In this document: one piece after another, positions 17,401 to 27,500 of the stretch
Layout of the letters: each line of letters begins with the position of its first letter
How positions within the stretch are numbered: position 1 is the first letter of the stretch
From: Gammaproteobacteria bacterium
GTDB taxonomy: Bacteria > Pseudomonadota > Gammaproteobacteria > S012-40
DNA length: 64,000 nucleotides
Direction: 5' to 3'
Assembly: GCA_029881255.1 (NCBI GenBank)
Contig: JAOUMY010000002.1
Coordinates: 62,001 to 126,000, forward strand
Program-made: the position numbers and the translations under genes
Notes under the pieces: generated by a model
Database searches by the model: none
What the model was told of the DNA's origin: nothing
Seen by the model: the letters and a program-made list of their open reading frames with translations, nothing else

Positions 17401-18632
17401 TACTCAATGCGCCAATCGCTATTCATGACCCAGACGGTAGCCTGACGCCGCTTTCAACCTCCATCATCGGTGGCGCAGATCAAGCAAAATTCAGTCTTGC
17501 CGGAAACATTTTGTCTTTTCAAACCGCACCTGACTACGAGTCACCAACTGACTCAGGGCAAAACAATGTTTATGAGGTCACTTTACGCGTACATGATACA
17601 CAGAGGTCTAGTGATAGAACTTTCAATGTTTCCGTAACCAACCAAGTAAACAGCCTGGGTCAGCCACAAATAAACGTGGTGCCAACTACATTCATTAACA
17701 ACCAGCAACCAGCCAATCCATTTGAACGCCGATTCTGGATAAAGTGGCCTAACGTTACTAACGCGACTAATTATTTTCTTTACTACGCTGAACAGCCGGG
17801 GATAACGCCGGGCAATTATCGGACCCTGACCAATGGCACCAAGCTCGCCTTAGGTAGCGCGACCTTGTTACCTAATGGAGTACGCTCCTTCAAGTCAATT
17901 TCCATAGCCGATGGACGCACGTATTATTTTATACTTACTGCGGGTGATGGAAATGAGGAAAGTGCCGCTAGTAGTGAACAGAGCGCAACAACCTATACTC
18001 CCTCCCTGGTCTTGAATGATACTGGTATCGAAACATGCGCAACTAGTGATACAGGAGGCCTGGCCTGTAACAATGCAACTGACGGTACCGATTTATTTTC
18101 GCCCCAAGATGCGGAAAATGGCCGCGATAAAGCACGGCTAAGCACCCAACTAATTAAAATCGGCACCGGCCAGGCTGCTTTTGATTTTACAAAGATTAGC
18201 TCGACTGGAAATACCCTGGGTAATACCGCGAGTTCCTGGTCATGTGTAAAAGATAATGTGACAGGACTTATCTGGGAGGTTAAAACAACATCGGGATTAC
18301 ACAACACTGCTAATACATATACCTGGGACTCCGCTCAAAGTTTTGCCGCTAACGTCAACACGGAAAATTTTTGCGGTGCGTCAAATTGGCGTGTACCTAA
18401 CCCTGAGGAATTGGCGAGTATAATTAATTACAGTATTGCGCCGCCGGGTCCCAGCATCGATTCTAGCTTTTTTACTAACACACAGAAGCTAGCATATTGG
18501 ACTTCGGCTCCTGTAGCAGCTACGGTATCGGCGGGTGCAACTACCAGCGCCTGGTCGATTAAATTTAATCTGGGGACTATTGATAAAAGTCCAAAAAATA
18601 CTCCAATCTATATAAGATTGGTACACGATTAA
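14448..18632 (+). CDS. giant surface lipoprotein: FN3, cadherin-like repeats, C-terminal DUF1566
   Basis: A 1394-residue lipoprotein. A hydrophobic stretch ends in the lipobox LTGC (Cys40, followed by Gly), consistent with outer-membrane lipidation. Two or three fibronectin-III-like domains follow (about 50-340). Next is a long array of cadherin/Ig-like repeats (about 345-1060) recognisable by recurrent NEPPEF/NEAPVW linkers, 'PDF/PDYESP' turns and SxSDxD acidic motifs that probably bind calcium. Another FN3-like domain (about 1065-1160) leads to a C-terminal DUF1566 (Lcl_C-type) module with NVTGLIWE, NWRVPNPEELASII and YWTSAP. The DUF1566 module recurs as the next gene. The likely role is adhesion or cell-cell contact. 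Third gene of the caspase operon, so possibly a substrate of that protease. Confidence 0.88.
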   Translation: MAKYKYSRDASLSGKSILAGKAFSLKNLLLLFFILYLTGCGVAVQDHFSQAAPDTPYIEFTVNARNQFQIKLPKDSGAQEYYFYWADNESMDNPTKIVLSGNTADVDIRGLLGDAVTPGQTVFLAIIATWEGKESGRSNVIAYQFQPDSPNNVKAQTLTGRGEIRWENASGEHAKYNVYWSTTPDVSVTKHEGAAKNLEGDSFTHDQTQYDEQQKVYYIVAKIEEGVESPTSEIVEITVSKTAKVPTPQNLQANVNGQIIDISWKAVESATAYRIYRDTSNELDFTSAQVFEVSNANYDDSSILAGTNYYYWVVALNESGSSEISAPAGPARIAGANTGGTSNLPPEFTIDDVYFIEEGKKVVTNLTAIDIDSNNLSYGVSAGFEVFEVKGAQLSFIAAPDFESNVTSYQVTVTVRDLDHVVEKAITVNVTNVNEPPEFTLATFSYSIPENTKAVTSLSASDVDSSSVLTFSVANADTGTFEIVNGNQLSFVSPPDFDAVGVTNPYKVTVVVKDNGMPPLEDRRELTITIEGVNEPPFVNNEDLLLPMSEGNVYAGKVKASDPEGNTLRFEKIGGADTTALTVDPDDGEIRFVTAPDYDVPGSSDGDNDYHIDVRIYEEGNPGNQITKAFTIRVGAVNEAPVWNTGNTLSVNENRNPPLVEMLSASDAEDSVTYTFAGSGGDYSYFNINGAQLSFNSMQDYENLISVRGSSVFNITLNANDGNNPAVSLGVTITVKDVDEDPIVTPPSNTSVQEPNLGVFQIGATDPEGLSLHYSITPNGQGGTANADSAFFKINDSGVLSFIGISGKTDYETMSSASGSKVFSVEVQVADTASGAGGSVNIVKLPLQITLVNLPEMPYFVTESNLPNQNENVFPRPSFEIVAFDGDGDDVFLNLKSTGDFLDFTLNAAPGKNTYTLAYKNTLELDYESPNDEGGDNTYEITIILNGGGVTGLEKTFTFSVNNLNDNNPVFVTGANALSTPENQLLNAPIAIHDPDGSLTPLSTSIIGGADQAKFSLAGNILSFQTAPDYESPTDSGQNNVYEVTLRVHDTQRSSDRTFNVSVTNQVNSLGQPQINVVPTTFINNQQPANPFERRFWIKWPNVTNATNYFLYYAEQPGITPGNYRTLTNGTKLALGSATLLPNGVRSFKSISIADGRTYYFILTAGDGNEESAASSEQSATTYTPSLVLNDTGIETCATSDTGGLACNNATDGTDLFSPQDAENGRDKARLSTQLIKIGTGQAAFDFTKISSTGNTLGNTASSWSCVKDNVTGLIWEVKTTSGLHNTANTYTWDSAQSFAANVNTENFCGASNWRVPNPEELASIINYSIAPPGPSIDSSFFTNTQKLAYWTSAPVAATVSAGATTSAWSIKFNLGTIDKSPKNTPIYIRLVHD

Positions 18633-18658
18633 TACAATGACTTCGATGAGATACTGTT

Positions 18659-19237
18659 ATGTTTACTAAAAGAAATTTGATTAACCTAAAACTACACAAA
18701 AGCATAAGCACGATTTTCGTGCTGACGGTTTTTGCTTCTAGCACTCAAGCTGAATGTTTTTATGACAACATTCAAGCCACCACGCCGAGTAGTCGCTTCA
18801 ACATCAACAGTGATGGAACAGTAACCGACAAGAAATCTGGCCTGGTATGGAAACGCTGTAGTGAAGGTCAAACCGTTTCAGCAAATTCATGCAATGGGAA
18901 TTTAACTAAAATGTCCTGGCAGCAGGCGCTTAATTCAGCCAAATCCAATAATGACAACTCTTTTGCAAATGCAAATAACTGGAGACTACCAAACATCAAG
19001 GAACTGCAGTCTATCGTCGAATATGCCTGCCAAAAACCGGCCATTAATTCTGAGATATTCCCGAACGTACCAAATATTACCGATTTCAAGTATTGGTCTT
19101 CATCAACTAAAGCAGGAGAATTTACCAACCCAATTTATGCTTGGGCAATGAGAATGGACGATGGATCCGCCTATTTTCAAGATAAGACCCTGGACACCAT
19201 TTTTCTAGTTAGGCTAGTTCGCGACACAATTCAATGA
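18659..19237 (+). CDS. secreted DUF1566 (Lcl_C-like) protein
   Basis: A 192-residue protein with a signal peptide (about 1-31, ending STQAEC) and one DUF1566 domain: KSGLVWKRCSEGQ, a Trp-containing segment NWRLPNIKELQSIVEYAC, a YWSSSTK turn and the terminal IFLVRLVRD. The same layout forms the C-terminus of the giant lipoprotein immediately upstream (26 bp away). The two proteins therefore share a domain and probably a binding partner. Extra cysteines (CFYD, KRCS, NSCNG, YACQ) suggest disulfides. Last gene of the caspase operon. The molecular role of DUF1566 is not settled; it is often found in surface and fimbrial-type proteins. Confidence 0.8.
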   Translation: MFTKRNLINLKLHKSISTIFVLTVFASSTQAECFYDNIQATTPSSRFNINSDGTVTDKKSGLVWKRCSEGQTVSANSCNGNLTKMSWQQALNSAKSNNDNSFANANNWRLPNIKELQSIVEYACQKPAINSEIFPNVPNITDFKYWSSSTKAGEFTNPIYAWAMRMDDGSAYFQDKTLDTIFLVRLVRDTIQ

Positions 19238-19466
19238 CAGAATTTCTGGGGCGGGGTAACCATATTTAGTAGGACGACTAGCAAGCTAAGCCACTTCAAA
19301 CGACCACTATTCAGTTTCACGGGATGGATTAAAAAACATTCACTTCACAAAACCAATACGACTTTAGAAAAATCAAATTCATATCAAACGCGGGAAACCA
19401 TTATGTAAGAAGCGGCTCACTAGAGAGAGTACATAGAGGCACTCCCCCTAGTGCGCTGTCCAACAT

Positions 19467-20567
19467 TTACATAGACATTTTTTTCTTTCTGCTTGTTCCA
19501 AGCATATACAACAGACCAGCAGATATTAACGCTAGTGGCGCAGGCGCTGGAACAGTAACAACACTTCCATCGGGGTAGTATACGGAGGTCGTGCCAGTAG
19601 TTGTTGTAATTGAGGTGATTGCAAATTGCGATGCATTCAGAAAACCAAATCCATGTAGTGATCCCTTGGTCGCCCACAAAATTGAGCTTCCAGCCGAACC
19701 TTCACTAACCCAAAACGAAGAGGCTACCACTTCATCTAGAGGGTTGGTATCGGCTATCACAGTAGGATCACCGGTACCAGTATCTGGATCACCAGTCACG
19801 ATACGACTATTTGGATCAGCCCCAAAAACAGCTTTTAAACCATCGTAGTCACATGGAATGCCTGCGACAATTTCATCAGCCGATGTACAAACATTTGGTG
19901 TGTTCTGGAATTGTATATTGGTAATAAGTTCGTTCGAAACCAAGTCCGCATCAACTAAATCAAATGAAACATCGAACTCCGATACTTCATTGCCAACTGT
20001 TACACCATTTGTGAATACCAACCTTGCAATCGGAATGAAACTTCCAGTATCAAACGTAGTACCGTTGAAGCTGGCCATTTGGTAAAGAGCCATACTCTCG
20101 CCAGTAAGCGCATTAGTGAACGATGTGACATTCGCCCACTCTTCAGCCGTTAAATAGCCACCGTAGGGATTAATTGTTTGGTCATTACTAGCAAAAGAGT
20201 TATTGAAAGCTGTCCAGTCACCGTCTGCAGGGTCTGTGAAGTCAAACTGATGAGTGATGACGCTTAAAGAACTTTGTGTACTACCGATACTTGCCGTACC
20301 CCAGGCCATATTAAATACACTATTGATTTCTGAAGCGTCTAGCGGTGAACTTCCTAATACGCTCTGAATTTCATTTATTGCTACAGTTTTATCAACATTG
20401 AGATCGTAAGGCGCGATCGGAACACCTCTGTCCGGCACACCCAAAACAGTGCCGTCGAAGTTCAAATTGACGTTAATAATCGATGCATTCGCTTGTGAAG
20501 CGGATAGAAAACATACAACAGGCAAGGCCATTAACGCAGCGCGATGTGACGCAATTTTTATATTCAT
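19467..20567 (-). CDS. secreted protein with PEP-CTERM-like sorting tail
   Basis: A 366-residue exported protein. The N-terminal signal peptide ends near SQANASI. The C-terminus VPAPAPLALISAGLL followed by RKKK matches the three-part PEP-CTERM design (short VPxP motif, membrane helix, basic end), with PAP replacing PEP; such tails are recognised by exosortases and tie the protein to exopolysaccharide export. No exosortase or polysaccharide genes lie in this window. The body is unremarkable (Ser/Thr/Asp-rich, acidic). ATG 20567 is preferred over the in-frame TTG at 20579 because GAGGGG sits at ideal spacing before it. The gene stands alone, facing the caspase operon. Confidence 0.75.
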   Translation of the reverse strand: MNIKIASHRAALMALPVVCFLSASQANASIINVNLNFDGTVLGVPDRGVPIAPYDLNVDKTVAINEIQSVLGSSPLDASEINSVFNMAWGTASIGSTQSSLSVITHQFDFTDPADGDWTAFNNSFASNDQTINPYGGYLTAEEWANVTSFTNALTGESMALYQMASFNGTTFDTGSFIPIARLVFTNGVTVGNEVSEFDVSFDLVDADLVSNELITNIQFQNTPNVCTSADEIVAGIPCDYDGLKAVFGADPNSRIVTGDPDTGTGDPTVIADTNPLDEVVASSFWVSEGSAGSSILWATKGSLHGFGFLNASQFAITSITTTTGTTSVYYPDGSVVTVPAPAPLALISAGLLYMLGTSRKKKMSM

Positions 20568-21510
20568 ATTACCCCTCAAATACTTATTAAGTTGTTTTAA
20601 CCTAGCCGATTAAGCAATCCTTAAGCCAATATATTTTCTTTTATAATCATGAAGTTGAAACACTATTCGTTAGTAATGTAAATTACTTCGACAAGTGCAT
20701 GAAAAACGACTTTTTGTGTGACAAAAAATGATTTTTTGTGTCGCCTTAACACGACGTTATTTTCAGTTGTATTCGAAAAACTTTACACTTAAAAGTTTTC
20801 AGTTAAGCCTTGTCTTTCAAGTGACTTATGTTCTTAGAGAAATCGCGATGCAAAGTTGATTAATTATTCACCAGTTAAACTAGTCACTCATGTTGAGCAA
20901 GAAAGTCTCTTTTCCACTTGCAAGTACAAATATTGCAGCGGCGTTGTACATCCTAGAAATTGCAGCTACTGCCGTGAATCTTGCTGCTGATAATGACTTC
21001 TCAATCTCCACCTTTTAGTGCGTATCTACACCACAACTAGAAAGCAGAATATTTTGCCGTTTAAACGCAAGAATGCTTGAGGTCCACTTCTCTTTTTGTA
21101 AGATTGGGGCATTTTCCCGAGGAATTTCGCCTAACCTGTTGCTATCTGAAAACAGAGAAATAGGACAGCCATCTCCATTTTGTTTTTCGCTCAGAAGCTG
21201 CGCAAATATCTACGATCCAGTTCATACCAGTGCAGCCCTAGTTTTTACGTTTGACTTTAGGCCGCTACCCTTTTACCCGTAGCCGACAATACTGTTCGGT
21301 ATTTGCGACATATTTTTTAGTTGTAAACTATTCCGACGTCTACACAATAGGCTTTTCTTTACCCTGTATCAGGTTTCTAACTATAATTGGGCTCCGCGAA
21401 CGTATACTGCCGGAAGAATTTAAGTACCGATAACCAATGGTTAAATGGTAGAACCGACACGCCATGGCGGCATTGCTAGAAAAATAAGAATTTCTAACAC
21501 GGATGTTCTA
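20568..21510. other. long AT-rich intergenic region with a dyad
   Basis: About 940 bp between divergent genes without a supportable ORF. At 20721-20739 ACAAAAAA-TGA-TTTTTTGT forms a perfect 8-bp dyad, flanked by two copies of TTTTTGTGT (around 20711 and 20733). It is placed about 155 bp upstream of the PEP-CTERM-like gene and could be an operator or a curved-DNA element for it. Nothing else was recognised. Confidence 0.4.
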
Positions 21511-24500
21511 ATGAGATTTGTTTTAAACCATTTTTTGCTTCTCACATGCTGTGGAATTGGCACCCTGCTTTTTGCAGATGTTTATGCCCAAGACGAAGCC
21601 GAAAAACATCACCCGCAACGATTTCTCATCAAATACAAAAATTCGGTCGATCAACAGCCACACCGTGTCCGGTCACGACATAGGCACATTAAGGACATCA
21701 AACCGCTATTCGATCATTCAGATAGACCCGTCCGTAGTCGTTTGTCAAAGTCACCCAAGCATCGCGAACTAGATCGCTGGCACGAACTCAGCATTGCGGA
21801 CAACGCCAATTGGAACAGAACTTTTGAACAACTTAGTAAAGATCCGGACATAGAATTTGTTGAGCCAGACTTTGTCGTAAATACCGATGCTGTTCCGACA
21901 GATCCTTCTTTTGGACAACTGTGGGGCCTGGTGAATACGGGACAAGCAGGTGGCAGTATCGGCAATGATATTGGCGTTGAAAATGCCTGGACTAGTGCAA
22001 GCCCGGGTGATGGAGTTGTCGTAGCCGTAGTTGATACGGGTGTGGACTATACTCATAAAGACCTGGCCGACAACATTTGGAAGAATACAAACGAAATTCC
22101 CGACAATGGCATTGACGACGATGGCAATGGATATATTGATGATGTACGCGGTTATGACTTTGTAAACAATGACCCCGACCCATTCGATGATAATCAACAT
22201 GGCACACACGTGGCGGGCACAATTGCAGCCGTCGCTAACAACGATGAGGGTATCGTGGGAGTTGCCTGGTCATCAAAGATTATGGTCGTCAAATCTCTAT
22301 CTTCCAGTGGCGGAGGACTCACGAGCAACAACATTCGAGCGATTCAATATGCAATCGATAATGGTGCAAACATAATCAACACCAGTTGGGGAAGTAGTGG
22401 GTACTCTCAACTACTTTATGATGTCATTTCAGCGGCCAACGACGCCGGGATATCCGTTGTCGCTGCTTCAGGCAATTCTGCGGTAGATACCGAAATCATT
22501 CCGCACTATCCTGCATCCTTCAATCTTCCAAACATTATCGGCGTTTCTTCATTCGACCGCTATGGTCGACTTTCCAGTGTTTCCAATTGGGGAAAAAACT
22601 CCGTCCATGTCTCGGCGCCAGGGAGTTCTATTTACTCCACTATTCCCGGTAATTTCTACCGCAACCTAAGTGGAACATCGATGGCGACACCTCATGTCGC
22701 TGGTGCCGCCGCGTTGATTCTTGCGGACGACTTTACTCGCACCCCTGAACAGATCAAACAATTGCTCATTTCTACTTCTACCTTTACGGAACCGTTAAAT
22801 GGAAAAACCATAAGTAACGGCAGGATAAATGTTACCAATGCACTAAATTGCCAGGCAGGCGCTCTGCAAATTATTCCAACTAGCCACGCGAATAATTTCA
22901 AAATTCCTTCGGACCAACCTCAAATTTTTAAGGCTAAAATATATAGCTGCGACAAGCAGATCAATAACGTGCAGCTAGTGATGCGCGTTAACAATGAGAT
23001 AGATGTTGGCTTGAACGACGCGGGAATACAGGGTGATGAGTTGGCCGGTGACGGAATCTACTCGGCGACCTGGAATCCACACCTTAATGGTGATGTTACG
23101 TTGGTGTTTTCGGCGTCTCATCCTTATTATGCCTCAGCGACAAAGTCATTAAACGGTTCTATTTATGTAAAAACCGAATATCAGATAGACGACACAATCA
23201 GCTACAATTGGCAAGATGCTTCCTCAGGGACACCACTGAACCTAAGCAACGATTCCAACACGCTATTTGTATTTGGATTTCCATTCGAATTTTACAACAC
23301 GATATATGATAGGGTTTATGTAAGCTCAAACGGAATCATGTCCTTCGCTAAATCGACAAGCAGTTATAGCAATACAGCGATTCCTAACAATAACGCCCCC
23401 AACAATTTTATCGCGCCATTTTGGACCGACTTGAACCCTGACTTCGGCGGCAACATCTATGTGATGACCTCTGGTGTACAGCCCAATCGAAAGTTCATCG
23501 TTAGCTGGGACGACGTTCATGTAAATAATGACCAGATCCCCAATGGGGGAAGTTTTCAAGTCATTCTTGCAGAAGGTAGCAGCCAGATACTGTTCCAGTA
23601 CAAAGACGTAATATTCAACAGTACTGACGACAATGGCAATAACGCAACGGTTGGGATTGAGAATATTGAAGGCACAAAAGGCGTACAGTATTCCCACAAT
23701 ACGCCATCGATAAACAATAATATGGCGATACAGTTCAAGCCCATCAGACGCCCTACTGCCACTGCTGGAGGACCGTATCAGAGTGAAGTAGATCAAGCCG
23801 TCAACTTTACCAGTACGGTGAGTTCGCCTTTGGCCGGCGCGATTTTCACCTATAGTTGGGATTTTGGTGATGGCTCGTCGAGCACGGAACCACATCCGAC
23901 CCATACCTATAGTCAACGTGGAATTTTCGAAGTCACGCTAGTTGTAAACGATGGCAACGAAGATTCTTTACCCGCGTTAACTTCTGTTGTAGTTGGGTCT
24001 AACCTGTCTCCTATCGCGCATGCTGGTGGGCCCTATACCGGATTTGCTCAACAGAATATTGCCTTCGACGGAAGTCAGTCCAGCGATCAAGACGGCGATG
24101 CCTTGAGCTACCTCTGGGATTTTGGGGATGGCAGCAACGGATTCGGTATTTTTCCGTCGCACACATATGCTGCCCCTGGAAATTACATTGTTACACTTGT
24201 CGTGCATGATGGATTTGATACCTCGGCCCCCGCGACTGCTAGTGTTTCCGTAGAGAATCAAGCACCGGTTGCGGTAATTGACGCGCCCTCGCGCGGTGCA
24301 GCCAATATTCCCATTCATTTTAGCGCGAGTTCATCGCACGATCCTGATCTGCAGACGCTAACCTATTCTTGGGATTTCGGCGATGGACAAAGCTTATCAC
24401 TGGAAAACCCCAGCCATGAATTCAGTAGCACAGGATTATTTACCGTCACACTTACCGTAAGCGACGGCGCATTAACAGACAGCGTACAACACCAAATTGA

Positions 24501-27500
24501 AATCGTCACAAACACTCAGCCGGTCGCAGATCCAGGTGGCCCTTATCAAGAATATGTCGGCAACTCGATTACCTTTGATGGCTCAGGCTCTTTTGATGCA
24601 GACGGAGACGCACTAACTTACGTATGGGGCTTTGGTGATGGCAATAGCGCAAACGGAATCGCGCCTACACATACGTACGCCAACAAAGGCAGTTATAACC
24701 TATCACTACTTGTGAATGACGGCCTCAGTGACTCGCAAATAGCGAACACGACAGTAACCGTCCCAAATCGTGCGCCGACAGCTAAAATTACGTCACAGGT
24801 TGGTGACAAAATAGATCTTGGCTTGTTCGCTATATTTTCCGGCACTAGCTCTTTCGATCCGGATGGCGACTCGCTAAGTTATTCGTGGAAAGTAAATGGC
24901 ACTCACGTTTCAACCGCTGCTAATTATTCTCGCGCATTTAGTCAGTACGGCAATTTTTCCATCACATTAACCGTAAGTGACGGAGATGAAGATTCGTTAC
25001 CCGCAGAAAGAGTTCTTCGCGTTATTACTCCGCCAATTTCCAACGCAGGTGAGTTGCAGGTTTATTCACCAGACGAAACGGCTGAATTAAACGGGGACAA
25101 TAGTAGCGATATTGATGGCAGAATAAATACCTATGCTTGGCAGCAAACATTTGGGCCAACAGTTGAGGTCATCAACTCAGACGCGAGCCGTGCAAGTTTC
25201 GTGGTACCAAGCTCTTCGGTTTTCTGGAAGACGGTTTCCGCTGGAACGAATCATACCTGCGCAATTGACTCGGAACAGGCAATGTGGTGTTGGGGAAGCA
25301 ATGCTTTCCGGCAGATCAAGCAAAACTCTTCTACTACCGCTACTGCGATTTACCCAAGCCCAGAATCAATTTCAATTGATGGGAACTCGCATTGGAGAGA
25401 AGTGTCATCTGGCGGCAGACACACCTGTGCGATTTCAGTCGATGATCGTCTTTTCTGTTGGGGTGATAACTCATTCGGGCAACTTGGCATAGGAAATAAC
25501 GGCGCCTATCAGGAGGTTGTCACACAAGATAACGTGAAATGGAGAACTGTTAGTGCCGGCGAGTACCACACTTGTGCAATCGATGTGGGAGAGAAACTGT
25601 ACTGCTGGGGAGATAATTCCGTAGGCAAACTAGGGCTTGGTGATACGCTTCGTAGAGAAACGCCGGAACACGTTGATTCTCCAACAGGTACCGGTTGGAA
25701 AAGTGTGGACGCCGCTACATCACATACTTGTGCCCAAGACACACTAAATACTTTGTGGTGCTGGGGAAGCAACAGCTCAGGCCAAATAGGAATCGACGCA
25801 ACAACAACCGAGCAAACGCAACCTGCGAAAGTTCCAACGCCAAGCCAATCTACATACTGGAAAACGTTCAGTGTGGGAGAATCCCATAGCTGTGCAAAAA
25901 GTAGTATTGATGGCAACTTGTACTGCTGGGGAGAAATCTACATAGGGGGTATCGCAACTCCTAATTCCACTTCCAACATATTTACGCCAGCTCAAGTTAT
26001 CACCGAACACGATTATGTTCAGATATCGAGCGGGAACGGTTTTAACTGCGCACTGGCTACAAGTAAGCAGGTATATTGCTGGGGACGAAATCCCAATGGG
26101 GAAAACGGAACGGGTAATTTGCCTTCTACAAGCGCGCCAACAAACCCCATTTTGTTTAATTCGCATATTGCGCTAGTCAGCTCTGGTAAGCATCATTCCT
26201 GTGTATTGACCGACCTGGGCTCTATCGCCTGTTGGGGTGAGAATGCCTATAACAAGGTTGCCCCTGACTCTCTTAGCTCGCACAAATCGCCTGTTTTTGC
26301 AGCAAGAAATGACAACCTGTTGGGCTTTCAGCTAACGGTTACAGACGACGATGGGCTAACGTCCACAGACAATACCAATATTGTCATTAACCAGCGTCCG
26401 ATTGCGGTTACGCCTGGCTATGTTTCGTCTAATCAGAATCTCAACATCGTGATCAATGGTTCAGCTTCTTATGACGCTGAACTTTCAGATATCAGCTACG
26501 CATGGAGACTGGGTGGAGAGCTTATATCTACTGACCCGGTGCTGACGCACACGTTCGCAGAAGCGGGAGAGTATAGCGTACAGCTCACAGTTAATGACGG
26601 ATATACAGACTCTTTGGCTTCAAGCACCACGGTGTTCATCAATACCATGCCAACGGCTCAAGATGACAACGTCACTGTACTCGAAGATAAGACACTAGTT
26701 ATTGATGTGTTGGCAAACGACTCTGATGAATCGTTAGACAGCATAATCATTGGCTTTAGCCAGCCGTCGCATGGCTACCTGACTCTTGAAAGCAATCGGT
26801 TCTCGTACACACCTATTGCAAATTACTCAGGGCCAGATAGCTTTGAATATACGGTTACTGACGCAATGGGTCTACAAAGCACCGCAAACGTGCTCATCGA
26901 TGTAATAGCAGTAAACGATGTTCCAGAAATAAATAATCTGGCTTTACAAACGCAAGAAGACGCACCTGTATCCGGTATTCTAGTCGCCCACGATGTCGAT
27001 AGTAACGATATAAGCTTTACAATACATTCCCCTCCCCAGAATGGAAAAATAGAGGGTCTAAATACGAATACTGGCGAATTTACTTTTGTTCCTGCAGCAA
27101 ATTTTTCGGGAACTATAGAGTTCGAAGCACTCGCAAGCGACGGCATAGACAATTCACTACCAGCAAAAGTCAAAATAGATGTGCTCGCAATAAACGATAG
27201 CCCTGTTGCCGCGGATGATTATTATGTAACGCTTGAAGGGCAAAATCTGAAAACTGGAAATGTTCTTGGGAACGATACTGATGTTGACGGCGACGTTTTG
27301 ATGGTGCTGCAGTTAGAACAGCCCCAAAACGGGACGGCGTACTCGAATAACGATGGCACTTTTACCTATACGCCAAATGAAGGATATACAGGAGAAGATA
27401 GTTTTAGCTACACGATTTCAGACGGACATCAAGGTCGCGACGATGCTATCGTCCACATTACTGTCAATCCCTACACAGACGAAACACCGATATCACCAGT

